DNA of 19,112 bases from Actinomycetota bacterium (GTDB lineage Bacteria > Actinomycetota > Thermoleophilia > Gaiellales > Gaiellaceae). The first letter of the stretch is position 1, and each line of letters begins with the position of its first letter. A model generated the notes under the pieces. It worked only from the letters and a program-made list of their open reading frames with translations. It did no database searches and was not told the DNA's origin. Positions 13,373 through 19,112 of this stretch are shown in pieces. The stretch lies in the NCBI GenBank assembly GCA_013821525.1, contig JACDGR010000019.1, positions 1 to 19,112 on the forward strand. The letters are read 5' to 3'. The position numbers were made by a program, and so were the translations under genes.

Positions 13373-13747
13373 ATGGCCGCCGAACGCCCACAGATCGTCA
13401 AGCCGGAAGGCGACATTCCGTTCGAGCTCGGGATCGAGGACATCGTGGTCGGCGACGGGGACGAGGCGACGAGCGGTCACAAGGTGACCGTGCACTACGT
13501 CGGGGTGTCGTTCTCGACGGGCGAGGAGTTCGACGCCTCGTGGGAGCGCGGCCAGCCGTTCGAGTTCAAGCTCGGCAAGGGCCAGGTGATCCCCGGCTGG
13601 GACGCAGGGGTCGCGGGAATGAAGGTCGGCGGCCGGCGGAAGCTGACGATCCCGTCTGCGATGGCCTACGGGGCGCGCGGCGCCGGCGGCGTGATCAAGC
13701 CGCACGAGCCGCTCGTGTTCGTCGTGGATCTGCTCGGCGTCAGCTGA
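13373..13747 (+). CDS. FKBP-type peptidyl-prolyl cis-trans isomerase
   Basis: The 124-residue cytoplasmic protein speeds proline isomerisation during folding. Family motifs are VTVHYVGVSFSTGEEFDASWERGQPFEFKLG, then VIPGWDAGVAGMKVGGRRKLTIPSAMAYGARG and the last strand PLVFVVDLLGV. The FK506-pocket residues (Tyr of VHYVG, Phe of FEFKLG, Val-Ile-xx-Trp of VIPGW, Tyr of AYG) are in place. No signal peptide is seen. It has the compact single-domain form usual for actinobacteria and its own leaderless-type promoter. Confidence 0.95.
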   Translation: MAAERPQIVKPEGDIPFELGIEDIVVGDGDEATSGHKVTVHYVGVSFSTGEEFDASWERGQPFEFKLGKGQVIPGWDAGVAGMKVGGRRKLTIPSAMAYGARGAGGVIKPHEPLVFVVDLLGVS

Positions 13748-13762
13748 GCCTCAAACGATGCG

Positions 13763-13978
13763 CTAGTGCTCGGGTGTCCTGCGCAGCGCGACCGGCTTCG
13801 CCCGTTCGACGTTCGCGAACAGCTCGACGTACATGTCGGTGACCTCGCCCATCTGCTCGCGCGGATCATCGAGCCAGCGCGGCGGTAGCCGCCGGCGCGC
13901 GCGTGCACGCGCCTCTTGCTGGGCCGTCCAGTGCTCGAGCAGTGTCGTATCGAGTCCCATGCGCCCGTTCATCGGCAT
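13763..13978 (-). CDS. Hypothetical protein, 71 residues
   Basis: The product starts MPMNGRMGLDTTLLEHWTAQQ, continues with an Arg/Ala-rich helix (EARARARRRLPPRWLDD) and PREQMGEVTDMYVELFANVERAKPVAL. It is soluble, charged and probably helical. A GAGGG site lies seven bases before the ATG at 13978; an internal ATG at 13960 is an alternative. It converges on FKBP with a 15-bp gap and is divergent from the broken VOC gene. No family recognised; composition is protein-like. Confidence 0.5.
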   Translation of the reverse strand: MPMNGRMGLDTTLLEHWTAQQEARARARRRLPPRWLDDPREQMGEVTDMYVELFANVERAKPVALRRTPEH

Positions 13979-14029
13979 CTCTCAGCCCTCGCTTGAGTCG
14001 TTTTCGCCTGGATCGGCCATGATCTCGTC

Positions 14030-14379
14030 GTGCAGATCACGCATCTCTTCTCGGGTGTTCCCGTCTCCGACCTCGACGCGACGCGCGTGCCTGGTACGTC
14101 CGATTGCTCGGTCGGGAGCCCGACGCGACGCCGGATGAGAGCGAGGTGATGTGGCACCTCGCCGAACGAGCGTCGCTGTATGTGGTGCAGGACCCCGAGC
14201 GTGCAGGAGATGCTCTCGTGACGCTCGCCGTCCGCGATCTCGAGGAAGTCCTCAGCGACACGGCTCAGCTCGCACCCGCGATGTCGGCCACCGGCCCCGC
14301 CGATCTGCGGACCGCGGCGTTCACCGATCCGGACGGCAACCGGTTGACGTTTTTCGAGGATCCAGCTGCCGCCGATTAG
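14030..14379 (+). pseudogene. Frameshifted VOC-family (glyoxalase-like) gene
   Basis: From a GTG at 14030 one frame gives VQITHLFSGVPVSDLDATR. From about 14092 the next frame gives AWYVRLLGREPDATPDESEVMWHLAER, then VVQDPERAGDALVTLAVRDLEEVL and a final FTDPDGNRLTFFEDP. Joined, they make a normal VOC protein of about 116 residues. The break lies at 14085-14095 (ACGCGCGTGCC): removing GT would restore DATRAWYVRLLGRE. This is a two-base insertion or one-base loss, unless it is a sequencing error. A shorter product from an internal start would lack the first beta strand and metal ligand. Confidence 0.78.
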
Positions 14380-14382
14380 GAT
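14377..14382 (+). promoter_or_regulatory. Putative -10 element of the LanC-like gene
   Basis: TAGGAT ends six bases before the ATG at 14389 and overlaps the stop codon of the VOC pseudogene. No Shine-Dalgarno is present. Confidence 0.4.
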
Positions 14383-14388
14383 CGCTCG

Positions 14389-15483
14389 ATGCTCTTCGAG
14401 CCGGAACTCCACGAGACGGTCACGGAGGTGCCATGGAACGCCACGGCCGTCCGCTCGGCGATCGCATCGATCGTCGACGATGCCGAGTCGGCGTTCGACG
14501 ACGGGTGGCTAGTCCACCCCGCCGACGCAGACGAGGGCGACGACGGCAAGCGCTTTCGCACGGTCTACCTCGGTGGCGCCGGCGTCGTCGCCGCCCTCCA
14601 TCGCCTCGCACAGGAGGGTCATGTCGAGCTGCGGCACGACTACGTCCCGTACCTCGAGCGCTCGCTCGAGGCGGCTCCGGACTTTCCCGACGACGACCCG
14701 GAGCGCAGCCTGTGGATGGGCGAGACCGGCATCCGGCTCGTGCTGCAGCGGCTTGCGCCCTCGGCGTCCAACCTCGAGCGCCTCGCCGAGCTGATCTCCG
14801 CCAACGAGCGCGACGTGCGCTGCGAGCTGATGTGGGGCAGCCCGGGCACGATCCTTGCCGGGCGAGAGCTCGGCCTCGACGTGACAGCAAGCATCGAGTG
14901 GCTACGCGCGCAGCGCGACGTGAACGGCCTCTGGACACAGCAGCTCTACGGGCAGACATCGCAGCTTCTCGGCCCGGCCCATGGGTTTGCAGGCGTCGCC
15001 CTCGCACTCGGTGGTCTCGGCGACCTCTCCGTAACGCTTCGCAGGCTGGCTGTCGAGGAGCACGGGCTCGTCAACTGGCCGCCGGGGCCAGGTCCGCTCA
15101 GGCAGGGCGGCACCCCTCAGATCCGCACGCAGTGGTGCCACGGCGCACCTGGGATGGTCGCGACGCTCGCTCCGTGGCTCGACGACGACCTTGCTCTCGG
15201 AGCCGGAGAGCTGACCTGGCGGGCCGGTCCGCTGCGGAAGGGCGCGAATCTCTGCCACGGGACGGCCGGCAACGGCTACGCGTTCCTGGCGCTCCTCGAG
15301 CAGACAGGCGACGAGCGGTGGCTCAGCCGGGCGCGTCGCTTCGCGATGCACGCGGCCGCCCAGGTGATGGAGGCCCGAACCCGGCACGGACACGGGCGCC
15401 ACAGCCTCTGGACGGGTGACCCCGGCACGGCGCTCTACCTGGCCGACTGCCTCGCCGGCGCAGGTCGGCTCCCCCTCCCGTAG
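14389..15483 (+). CDS. LanC-like (lanthionine synthetase C-like) protein
   Basis: The 364-residue protein has the alpha/alpha-barrel repeat of LanC cyclases. Its Gly-rich turns are YLGGAGVVAAL, CELMWGSPGTI, GPAHGFAGVALAL, QWCHGAPGMVATL, NLCHGTAGNGYAFL and SLWTGDPGTALYLADC. C250, C289 and H290 match the zinc ligands, and H199 in GPAHG matches the catalytic His. All catalytic positions are present. No LanB-type dehydratase, protease or transporter lies near, so this looks like the stand-alone LanC-like group rather than a lantibiotic cluster; its substrate is unknown. It sits 9 bp after the VOC pseudogene and 34 bp before a ParA-like gene on the same strand. Confidence 0.88.
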   Translation: MLFEPELHETVTEVPWNATAVRSAIASIVDDAESAFDDGWLVHPADADEGDDGKRFRTVYLGGAGVVAALHRLAQEGHVELRHDYVPYLERSLEAAPDFPDDDPERSLWMGETGIRLVLQRLAPSASNLERLAELISANERDVRCELMWGSPGTILAGRELGLDVTASIEWLRAQRDVNGLWTQQLYGQTSQLLGPAHGFAGVALALGGLGDLSVTLRRLAVEEHGLVNWPPGPGPLRQGGTPQIRTQWCHGAPGMVATLAPWLDDDLALGAGELTWRAGPLRKGANLCHGTAGNGYAFLALLEQTGDERWLSRARRFAMHAAAQVMEARTRHGHGRHSLWTGDPGTALYLADCLAGAGRLPLP

Positions 15484-15501
15484 GCGATCCGCTCGAGCCT
15501 C

Positions 15502-15507
15502 TAGACT
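15502..15507 (+). promoter_or_regulatory. Putative -10 element of the ParA-like gene
   Basis: TAGACT ends ten bases before the ATG at 15518. The spacing is longer than for the other genes here, so a short leader is possible. No Shine-Dalgarno is visible. Confidence 0.35.
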
Positions 15508-15517
15508 CCGCCGTTCG

Positions 15518-16096
15518 ATGAATGTCGTCGTCACGAATCTGAAGGGCGGGGTCGGCAAAACCACGACCGCCGTCTACCTGGCCGCGATCGCGGTCGAGAA
15601 GGGCCACGACCCGGTGCTGCTGATCGACGCAGACCGGCAGGCATCGTCGGCGGAATGGCTCGAGGAGCGGCCAATCGAGGGCGTCACGGTTCTCGAAGCG
15701 CCCTCCGAGCGGATGCTCGCCCGCGCCATGGCCCGCCACGAGGGCACGGCGATCATCGACACGCCCCCGGGCGACGAGCGCCTCGTGCAGTCGGCGATCA
15801 ATGCGGCTGACGCGGTCGTGATCCCGACCCGCGCCGGCGGTGTCGAGTTCCCACGCGTCGTCGTGACGCTCGAGATGATTCCAGCCGGCACCCCGCGCGG
15901 GATCGTCATCTCGGCTGCGCGCCTCGGCACGAACGACCTCGAAGAGACGATTGCGTGGTGGAAGGCCGAGAACGTTCCGATCTGGGGCGTCATCCCGGAG
16001 CGCGTCGGCATCGCTGCCGGCCCGGAGGCTCGGCTCTACCGCCCTGGCCTCGCGGAGTACGAGCCGGTCCTGCGCCGTGCCGTCCGTAAGCGCTGA
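15518..16096 (+). CDS. ParA/MinD-type P-loop ATPase
   Basis: The 192-residue protein has the deviant Walker A motif LKGGVGKTTT (K9 and K14 both present), Walker A' LLIDADRQASSAEWL (31-48) and Walker B with TAIIDTPPGDERLV. The second half (VVIPTRAGGVEFPRVVVTLEMIP) fits small ParA proteins of the orphan type. Such ATPases bind DNA or membrane as dimers and position plasmids, chromosomes or protein complexes. No parB gene or obvious centromere repeats are in the window, so the cargo is unknown. The ATG at 15518 is chosen because KGGVGKTT must be near the N-terminus; the frame is open further upstream inside the LanC-like gene. Confidence 0.9.
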   Translation: MNVVVTNLKGGVGKTTTAVYLAAIAVEKGHDPVLLIDADRQASSAEWLEERPIEGVTVLEAPSERMLARAMARHEGTAIIDTPPGDERLVQSAINAADAVVIPTRAGGVEFPRVVVTLEMIPAGTPRGIVISAARLGTNDLEETIAWWKAENVPIWGVIPERVGIAAGPEARLYRPGLAEYEPVLRRAVRKR

Positions 16097-16201
16097 ACCG
16101 ACTCCCCCCTTTTCACTTCAGCGTGCGATAGATGTCGATCCCGGCCGTCGGCGTTCGTCATCCATGGGTAACGCACGTTCCAAAACGAGGAGGAGAACCA
16201 C

Positions 16202-16555
16202 ATGAAGTATCTGCTGCTTGTCTGCTGGGACACCGGACGCATGAACGCGCTGACCGAGCCCGAGCCGGGAGCTCCGAGCGGCAAAGAGGAGGGGTTCCCC
16301 TGGGTCGACGACCTGCAGGCGCGCGGGATCTGGAAGATCGGCGACCAGCTCGCTCCGGCACGGCGGGCGCGCTCGGTGCGCGTTCGTGACGGAAAGACAC
16401 TCGTCACCGACGGCCCGTTCGTCGAGACGAAGGAGGCGATCGGCGGGTTCGACCTGATCGAGTGCGACAGCTTCGAGGAGGCGGTCGAGATCGCCGCAGC
16501 ACATCCGAACGCGGAGATGGGGACGATCGAGGTTCGCCCGCTCTGGGGGAACTAG
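16202..16555 (+). CDS. YCII/DGPF-domain protein
   Basis: The 117-residue protein starts MKYLLLVCWDTGRM and carries the family signature VTDGPFVETKEAIGGFDLIECDSFEEAVEIAAAHPNAEMGTIEVRPLW. YCII-type proteins form dimeric alpha-beta barrels; the DGPF type usually sits beside an ECF sigma factor gene, but none is found here. Function is unknown. AGGAGGAG at 16188-16195 gives a strong ribosome site six bases before the ATG. The 105 bp upstream hold no other gene. Confidence 0.92.
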   Translation: MKYLLLVCWDTGRMNALTEPEPGAPSGKEEGFPWVDDLQARGIWKIGDQLAPARRARSVRVRDGKTLVTDGPFVETKEAIGGFDLIECDSFEEAVEIAAAHPNAEMGTIEVRPLWGN

Positions 16556-16571
16556 CGTCGGTCGGCCTGAC

Positions 16572-16617
16572 CGCCAGCTGAGTGCGCCGGATGGTCAGCT
16601 GGCGCCCCGGCGCACTC
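16572..16617. terminator. Two interleaved hairpins between convergent genes
   Basis: CGCCAGCTGA (16572-16581) pairs with TCAGCTGGCG (16595-16604). GAGTGCGCCGG (16580-16590) pairs with CCGGCGCACTC (16607-16617). Both repeats are perfect and their arms alternate, so the two stems either exclude each other or form a pseudoknot. It lies 17 bp after the YCII stop and 66 bp from the end of the convergent cupin gene, so termination is the likeliest use. No T tract follows. Confidence 0.55.
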
Positions 16618-16682
16618 CAGCGCCACGGCGACCAGGAGCAGCGCGAGAGACCAGACCACCTCGGGGACAGCCGCGAAGCGTC

Positions 16683-17354
16683 TCAGTTGGCGGCGGCCGG
16701 CCCGACGATCTCCCCGAAGGCAGGTTCGGCGCGGATCGCATCGAGGTCGGAGTCGTTGCGCGCGTAGTCGCGGAACATGTCCGAGAGCTCGACGGCCGTC
16801 CGCAGATGCCTCAGCGCGTCCGCCGTGTGGCCGGTGAGGCTCTCGCAGCAGGCGACGTTGTATGAGAGCAGCGCATTCGGCGCGTTCACATCGATCAGCT
16901 CGCGTCCACGCTCGACGACCTGCGCGTACTCGCCCGCTTCGTACAAGCGCCGCAGCGGGTACCAGAGCTCCCAGCCAACCGGGTTGTACGCTTTGCCCGG
17001 CGTCCCGCCGACGGTCACGATCACCGTTCCAGCCTCCTCGGCAAACGCAGTCCGCTTGACCCGCGGCTTCACCAAGACGAACGTGCCCACCGTTGCATCC
17101 TTGCGCTCACCATCGAGCTCGAACGTCGCCCGTCCCCGCACCACGAGGTACAGCTCCTCATCGCGATCGGCAACGTCTTCGGCTTCGTTCGCCTCCTGGT
17201 GCTCGGGAACCATTCGGTCGCCGGCGTTCCGCGCAACCCAGGCATTGATGCCGAACCCCGTGATGCCCAGGTGATGGCGAACGGGCCGCATCGGCACCTG
17301 GCCGTCGTCGTGCTCTGCGATGTCATCGACGTGCACGATTGCGTAGTCACTCAT
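16683..17354 (-). CDS. Cupin-domain protein with C-terminal TPR region
   Basis: The 223-residue protein has a cupin barrel at about 20-125: HHLGITGFGINAWVARNAGDRMVPEHQE, DRDEELYLVVRGRATFELDGE and VGTFVLVKPRVKRTAFAEEAGTVIVTVGG. Potential metal ligands are in PEHQE and EELYLV. Residues 135-223 form helical repeats (LRRLYEAGEYAQVVERGRELIDVNAPNALLSYNVACCESLTG, then ADALRHLRTAVELSD) typical of tetratricopeptide repeats. The combination is seen in actinobacteria; substrate unknown. AAGGGG lies 8 bases before the ATG at 17354. It is divergent from the PPOX gene, 76 bp away. Confidence 0.87.
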   Translation of the reverse strand: MSDYAIVHVDDIAEHDDGQVPMRPVRHHLGITGFGINAWVARNAGDRMVPEHQEANEAEDVADRDEELYLVVRGRATFELDGERKDATVGTFVLVKPRVKRTAFAEEAGTVIVTVGGTPGKAYNPVGWELWYPLRRLYEAGEYAQVVERGRELIDVNAPNALLSYNVACCESLTGHTADALRHLRTAVELSDMFRDYARNDSDLDAIRAEPAFGEIVGPAAAN

Positions 17355-17430
17355 TGAAAACCCCTTTTCGACTGGGTGCAGCGCTTTGCCCGAGAGGACA
17401 CGATCCTAGGCGGTCATAGAGCGTCTTCCC

Positions 17431-18063
17431 GTGGCTATCGTCTTGGGCGTGATCGAGACCGAATCCGAGCTCCGGGAAGTGATCGGTTCACCGACGAAAC
17501 TTGTCGCCGGAAAGGTCGCCGACCGGCTGAACGACATTTTCCGTGAGTACATCGTTCGCTCGCCGTTTCTCTGCATCGCGACCTCCTCGGCGGACGGAGC
17601 GCTCGACGTATCGCCGCGCGGCGACCCCGCAGGATTCGTGCGCATTCTCGACGAGCACACCCTGCTGGTCCCGGATCGACCGGGAAACAAGATTGCCGAC
17701 ACGTTGACGAACGTTCTCGCGACCGGCCGGGTCGCGCTGATCTTCCTGGTGCCAGGGGTCGGAGACAGCTTCCGCGTCAACGGCAGCGCGCGGATCACGG
17801 ACGACCCCGACCTGCTCCAAGGCAGTGCGGTCGAAGGCAAGACGCCGCGCCTCGGGCTCGTGATCACCGTCGAAGAGGCGTTCACGCAGTGCTCGAAGGC
17901 GTTGATCCGCTCGGATCTCTGGAACCCCGACAGGCGCGTCGATCCGCAGGAGATGCCGACAACCGGTCAGATGCTGAAAGCCGTCAGCGATCCCACCTTG
18001 GACGTCGACGAGTACGAACGTGCGCGCGTCGAGCGGTACCGGAAACGCGAGGGGCTGTACTAG
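17431..18063 (+). CDS. PPOX (pyridoxamine 5'-phosphate oxidase-like) family flavoprotein
   Basis: The 210-residue protein has the split-barrel flavin fold: FLCIATSSADGALDVSPRGDPAGFVRILDEHTLLVPDRPGNK, ADTLTNVLATGRVALIFLVPGVGDSFRVNGSARIT and LGLVITVEEAFTQCSKALIRSDLWNP. The motif with ALIRSxLW matches the larger pyridoxamine oxidase-like subfamily known from MSMEG_1061-type proteins. The flavin may be FMN or F420; the substrate is unknown. The GTG at 17431 is chosen, with an in-frame GTG at 17449 (MIETESEL) as an alternative. Its stop codon is the first triplet of the second inverted-repeat copy. Confidence 0.88.
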   Translation: MAIVLGVIETESELREVIGSPTKLVAGKVADRLNDIFREYIVRSPFLCIATSSADGALDVSPRGDPAGFVRILDEHTLLVPDRPGNKIADTLTNVLATGRVALIFLVPGVGDSFRVNGSARITDDPDLLQGSAVEGKTPRLGLVITVEEAFTQCSKALIRSDLWNPDRRVDPQEMPTTGQMLKAVSDPTLDVDEYERARVERYRKREGLY

Positions 18064-18114
18064 AGGCTTGATGTGAACTGCGTGCCTGCGCGTGCGTTTC
18101 GCATCAAGCCTCTA
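18061..18114. repeat. Interspersed inverted repeat (REP-like), copy 2
   Basis: TAGAGGCTTGATGTGAA (18061-18077) pairs with TTCGCATCAAGCCTCTA (18098-18114) over 17 bp with one mismatch and a 20-nt loop. The outer arms equal those of copy 1 at 290-373, and both loops carry GCGTGCCT or its complement. Here it fills the 53 bp between two convergent genes and supplies a stop codon, so it may act as a two-way terminator. Confidence 0.82.
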
Positions 18115-18116
18115 CT

Positions 18117-18398
18117 CTAGGCGGAGATCATCTCGTGCACCGGAAACTCCTTGACGTCCGGCGGGCCTTGCGGTTGGACGCCCGCTGCGGAAAACCCTTC
18201 CGGTATGCGGGATGCGAAGGCGTCGAAGTCCGCGCGTGATTCCCAGAAGTCGATGATCCCCCAACCACCGTCGATCGGACCGGATGAGTGGAAGAGGAGT
18301 CCGTTCGGTGGTGTGCGATCGGGGTTGATGTGATCGTGCCCCTTGTCGAATTCTTCCTGCGTGATTCCCGGCAGCTTGATCCGAATGCCGATAGCCAT
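18117..18398 (-). CDS. Small conserved protein, probable alpha-beta barrel
   Basis: The 93-residue product starts MAIGIRIKLPGITQEEFDKGHDHINPDRTPPNGLLF and continues HSSGPIDGGWGIIDFWESRADFDAFASRIPEGFSAAG, ending VKEFPVHEMIS. The strand-helix-strand-strand-helix pattern and the GWGIIDFWES segment resemble dimeric alpha-beta barrel proteins of the antibiotic-monooxygenase type, but without recognisable catalytic residues. The frame runs on to 18584 upstream; the ATG at 18398 is chosen because GAGAGG lies 8 bases before it. It is 32 bp downstream of the RibD-like gene on the same strand and may share its mRNA. Confidence 0.78.
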   Translation of the reverse strand: MAIGIRIKLPGITQEEFDKGHDHINPDRTPPNGLLFHSSGPIDGGWGIIDFWESRADFDAFASRIPEGFSAAGVQPQGPPDVKEFPVHEMISA

Positions 18399-18430
18399 CC
18401 GTGGCCTCTCTTTCGGTGGGGCAACCGACT

Positions 18431-19009
18431 CTACGCCTCTCGATCCCGCCTGACCAGGTAGCGAAGCCAAACGCTGCCGCTCGAGGTCGGTGCCGCCTCG
18501 AGCAGTTCCAGTTCGCGAAGCGTCTGTAGACCGGCGAACAGGCGAGGACCGACGGGGTCGAGCACGCGTCCGACGGCGAGGCACAGCTCGTCGACCAGCC
18601 CTTCGGCGAGCAGCGACTGGGCGAGCGTGATGCTCGCGTGGACACCTACGTCCCCATCCGCGTGCGCCTTCGCGTTCGCGACGACCTCTGCGAGCGGACC
18701 CGAGACTGCCCGAGCGTTCGCCCAGTCAGCGGCGAGCGGTGCCGAGGTGACAACGTACTTGGGGACCGCGTTGATGAAGTCAGCGAACGGCTGCTCGTCA
18801 GACGTGGGCCAGTAGCGCGCCCACTGGTCGTACGTGCGGCGCCCGAGGAGCACAGCACTCTGGCGGGCGATCATCTCTCCCTCGAGGCGTTCCAACTCTG
18901 CGTCGAAGACGGGCGCGCCGTGCTTGTCGCCGGTCTCGGGGAAGAAGCGGTGCGGGTCGTCGGTCGCGCCGTCGAGCGAGACGAGGGTGTAGAGGACGAG
19001 GTCGGGCAC
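18431..19009 (-). CDS. Dihydrofolate reductase/RibD C-terminal family protein
   Basis: The 192-residue protein shows the RibD_C/DHFR-like Rossmann-type fold: LVLYTLVSLDGATDDPHRFFPETG, a nucleotide-binding part AVLLGRRTYDQWARYWP, KYVVTSAPL, and GVHASITLAQSLLAEGLVDELCLAVGRVLDPVGPRLFAG. Relatives are NADPH-dependent reductases of the riboflavin pathway type or of unknown substrate (YyaP/YwjB-like). There is no deaminase domain, so it is not a full RibD. The GTG at 19009 follows AAAGGA by about seven bases. The remaining 100 bp to the right edge hold no gene that I can see. Confidence 0.88.
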   Translation of the reverse strand: MPDLVLYTLVSLDGATDDPHRFFPETGDKHGAPVFDAELERLEGEMIARQSAVLLGRRTYDQWARYWPTSDEQPFADFINAVPKYVVTSAPLAADWANARAVSGPLAEVVANAKAHADGDVGVHASITLAQSLLAEGLVDELCLAVGRVLDPVGPRLFAGLQTLRELELLEAAPTSSGSVWLRYLVRRDREA

Positions 19010-19112
19010 GTGGAGTCCTTTCGGGAACGATCGGTGGCTTTCACCGTCTGACTGTCTTCGACGGCCGGACTATCGCCGTTTCTTTGCGGAGTTCGGCCGC
19101 CCGAAACGGGGC

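Noticed and set aside
4684..15483. A lanthipeptide system made of the Cys-rich peptide and the LanC-like protein
   Set aside because: The genes are about 10 kb apart, no dehydratase or transporter is present, and the peptide has no recognised leader.
15494..15503. Possible third copy of the dispersed palindrome (AGCCTCTAGA)
   Set aside because: Only about eight bases of the arm match and no opposite arm is present.
19010..19112. Right-edge segment
   Set aside because: Too short to judge; only a few CG-rich dyads and no convincing frame or promoter.
1..19112. tRNA, rRNA, CRISPR array, prophage or integron
   Set aside because: No cloverleaf, regularly spaced repeats, phage genes or integrase were found; the IS1595 element is the only clear mobile unit.

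Overview
The window is GC-rich chromosomal DNA from an actinobacterium. The evidence is an ImuB/DnaE2 SOS mutasome under actinobacterial-type LexA boxes (GAAC-N4-GTTC), F420-type and PPOX-type flavoenzymes, a DUF2277 protein, and many genes whose start codon lies 6-8 nt after a -10 hexamer, which suggests leaderless mRNAs. A deep lineage such as Thermoleophilia/Gaiellales is my guess, not shown by the sequence. No rRNA, tRNA or CRISPR was seen.

Left part (1-1850, minus strand): the SOS mutagenesis operon imuB - DUF6504 gene - dnaE2 (dnaE2 runs off the left edge). A near-consensus promoter with two LexA boxes drives it. A hairpin repeat and a 3 x 15-bp tandem repeat lie between the DUF6504 gene and dnaE2.

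1856-4629: a complete IS1595-family insertion sequence of 2,774 bp with 27-bp terminal inverted repeats and a perfect 8-bp target duplication (AAGTCTGC). Besides the transposase it carries four passenger genes: a zinc-ribbon/DUF4145 protein, a 43-residue basic peptide, a two-helix membrane protein and an 81-residue protein. It landed directly upstream of the imuB -35 box without destroying it. The three mismatches between its terminal repeats all lie in a TTGACA hexamer that serves as the likely -35 of the transposase promoter.

4684-7454: a small Cys-rich membrane peptide, a small membrane protein, crcB (fluoride channel) under a fluoride riboswitch, a deazaflavin-dependent nitroreductase-family gene preceded by a broken cupin gene (in-frame TGA, no start), a zinc-finger rhomboid protease, a strong hairpin terminator and a small conserved protein.

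7503-11136 (minus): a pyruvate, phosphate dikinase operon: the DUF299 regulatory kinase/phosphatase, a small membrane protein, then ppdK. The regulator and its target enzyme are in one transcription unit.

11200-19009: mostly small single genes: secreted zincin-like protein, DUF2277, AraC regulator plus VOC protein, FKBP isomerase, a frameshifted VOC pseudogene, an orphan LanC-like protein, an orphan ParA-like ATPase, a YCII/DGPF protein, cupin-TPR protein, PPOX-family flavoprotein, a small barrel-like protein and a RibD/DHFR-like reductase. A second copy of the hairpin repeat found near dnaE2 sits at 18061-18114. No gap longer than 300 bp lacks an assigned feature.
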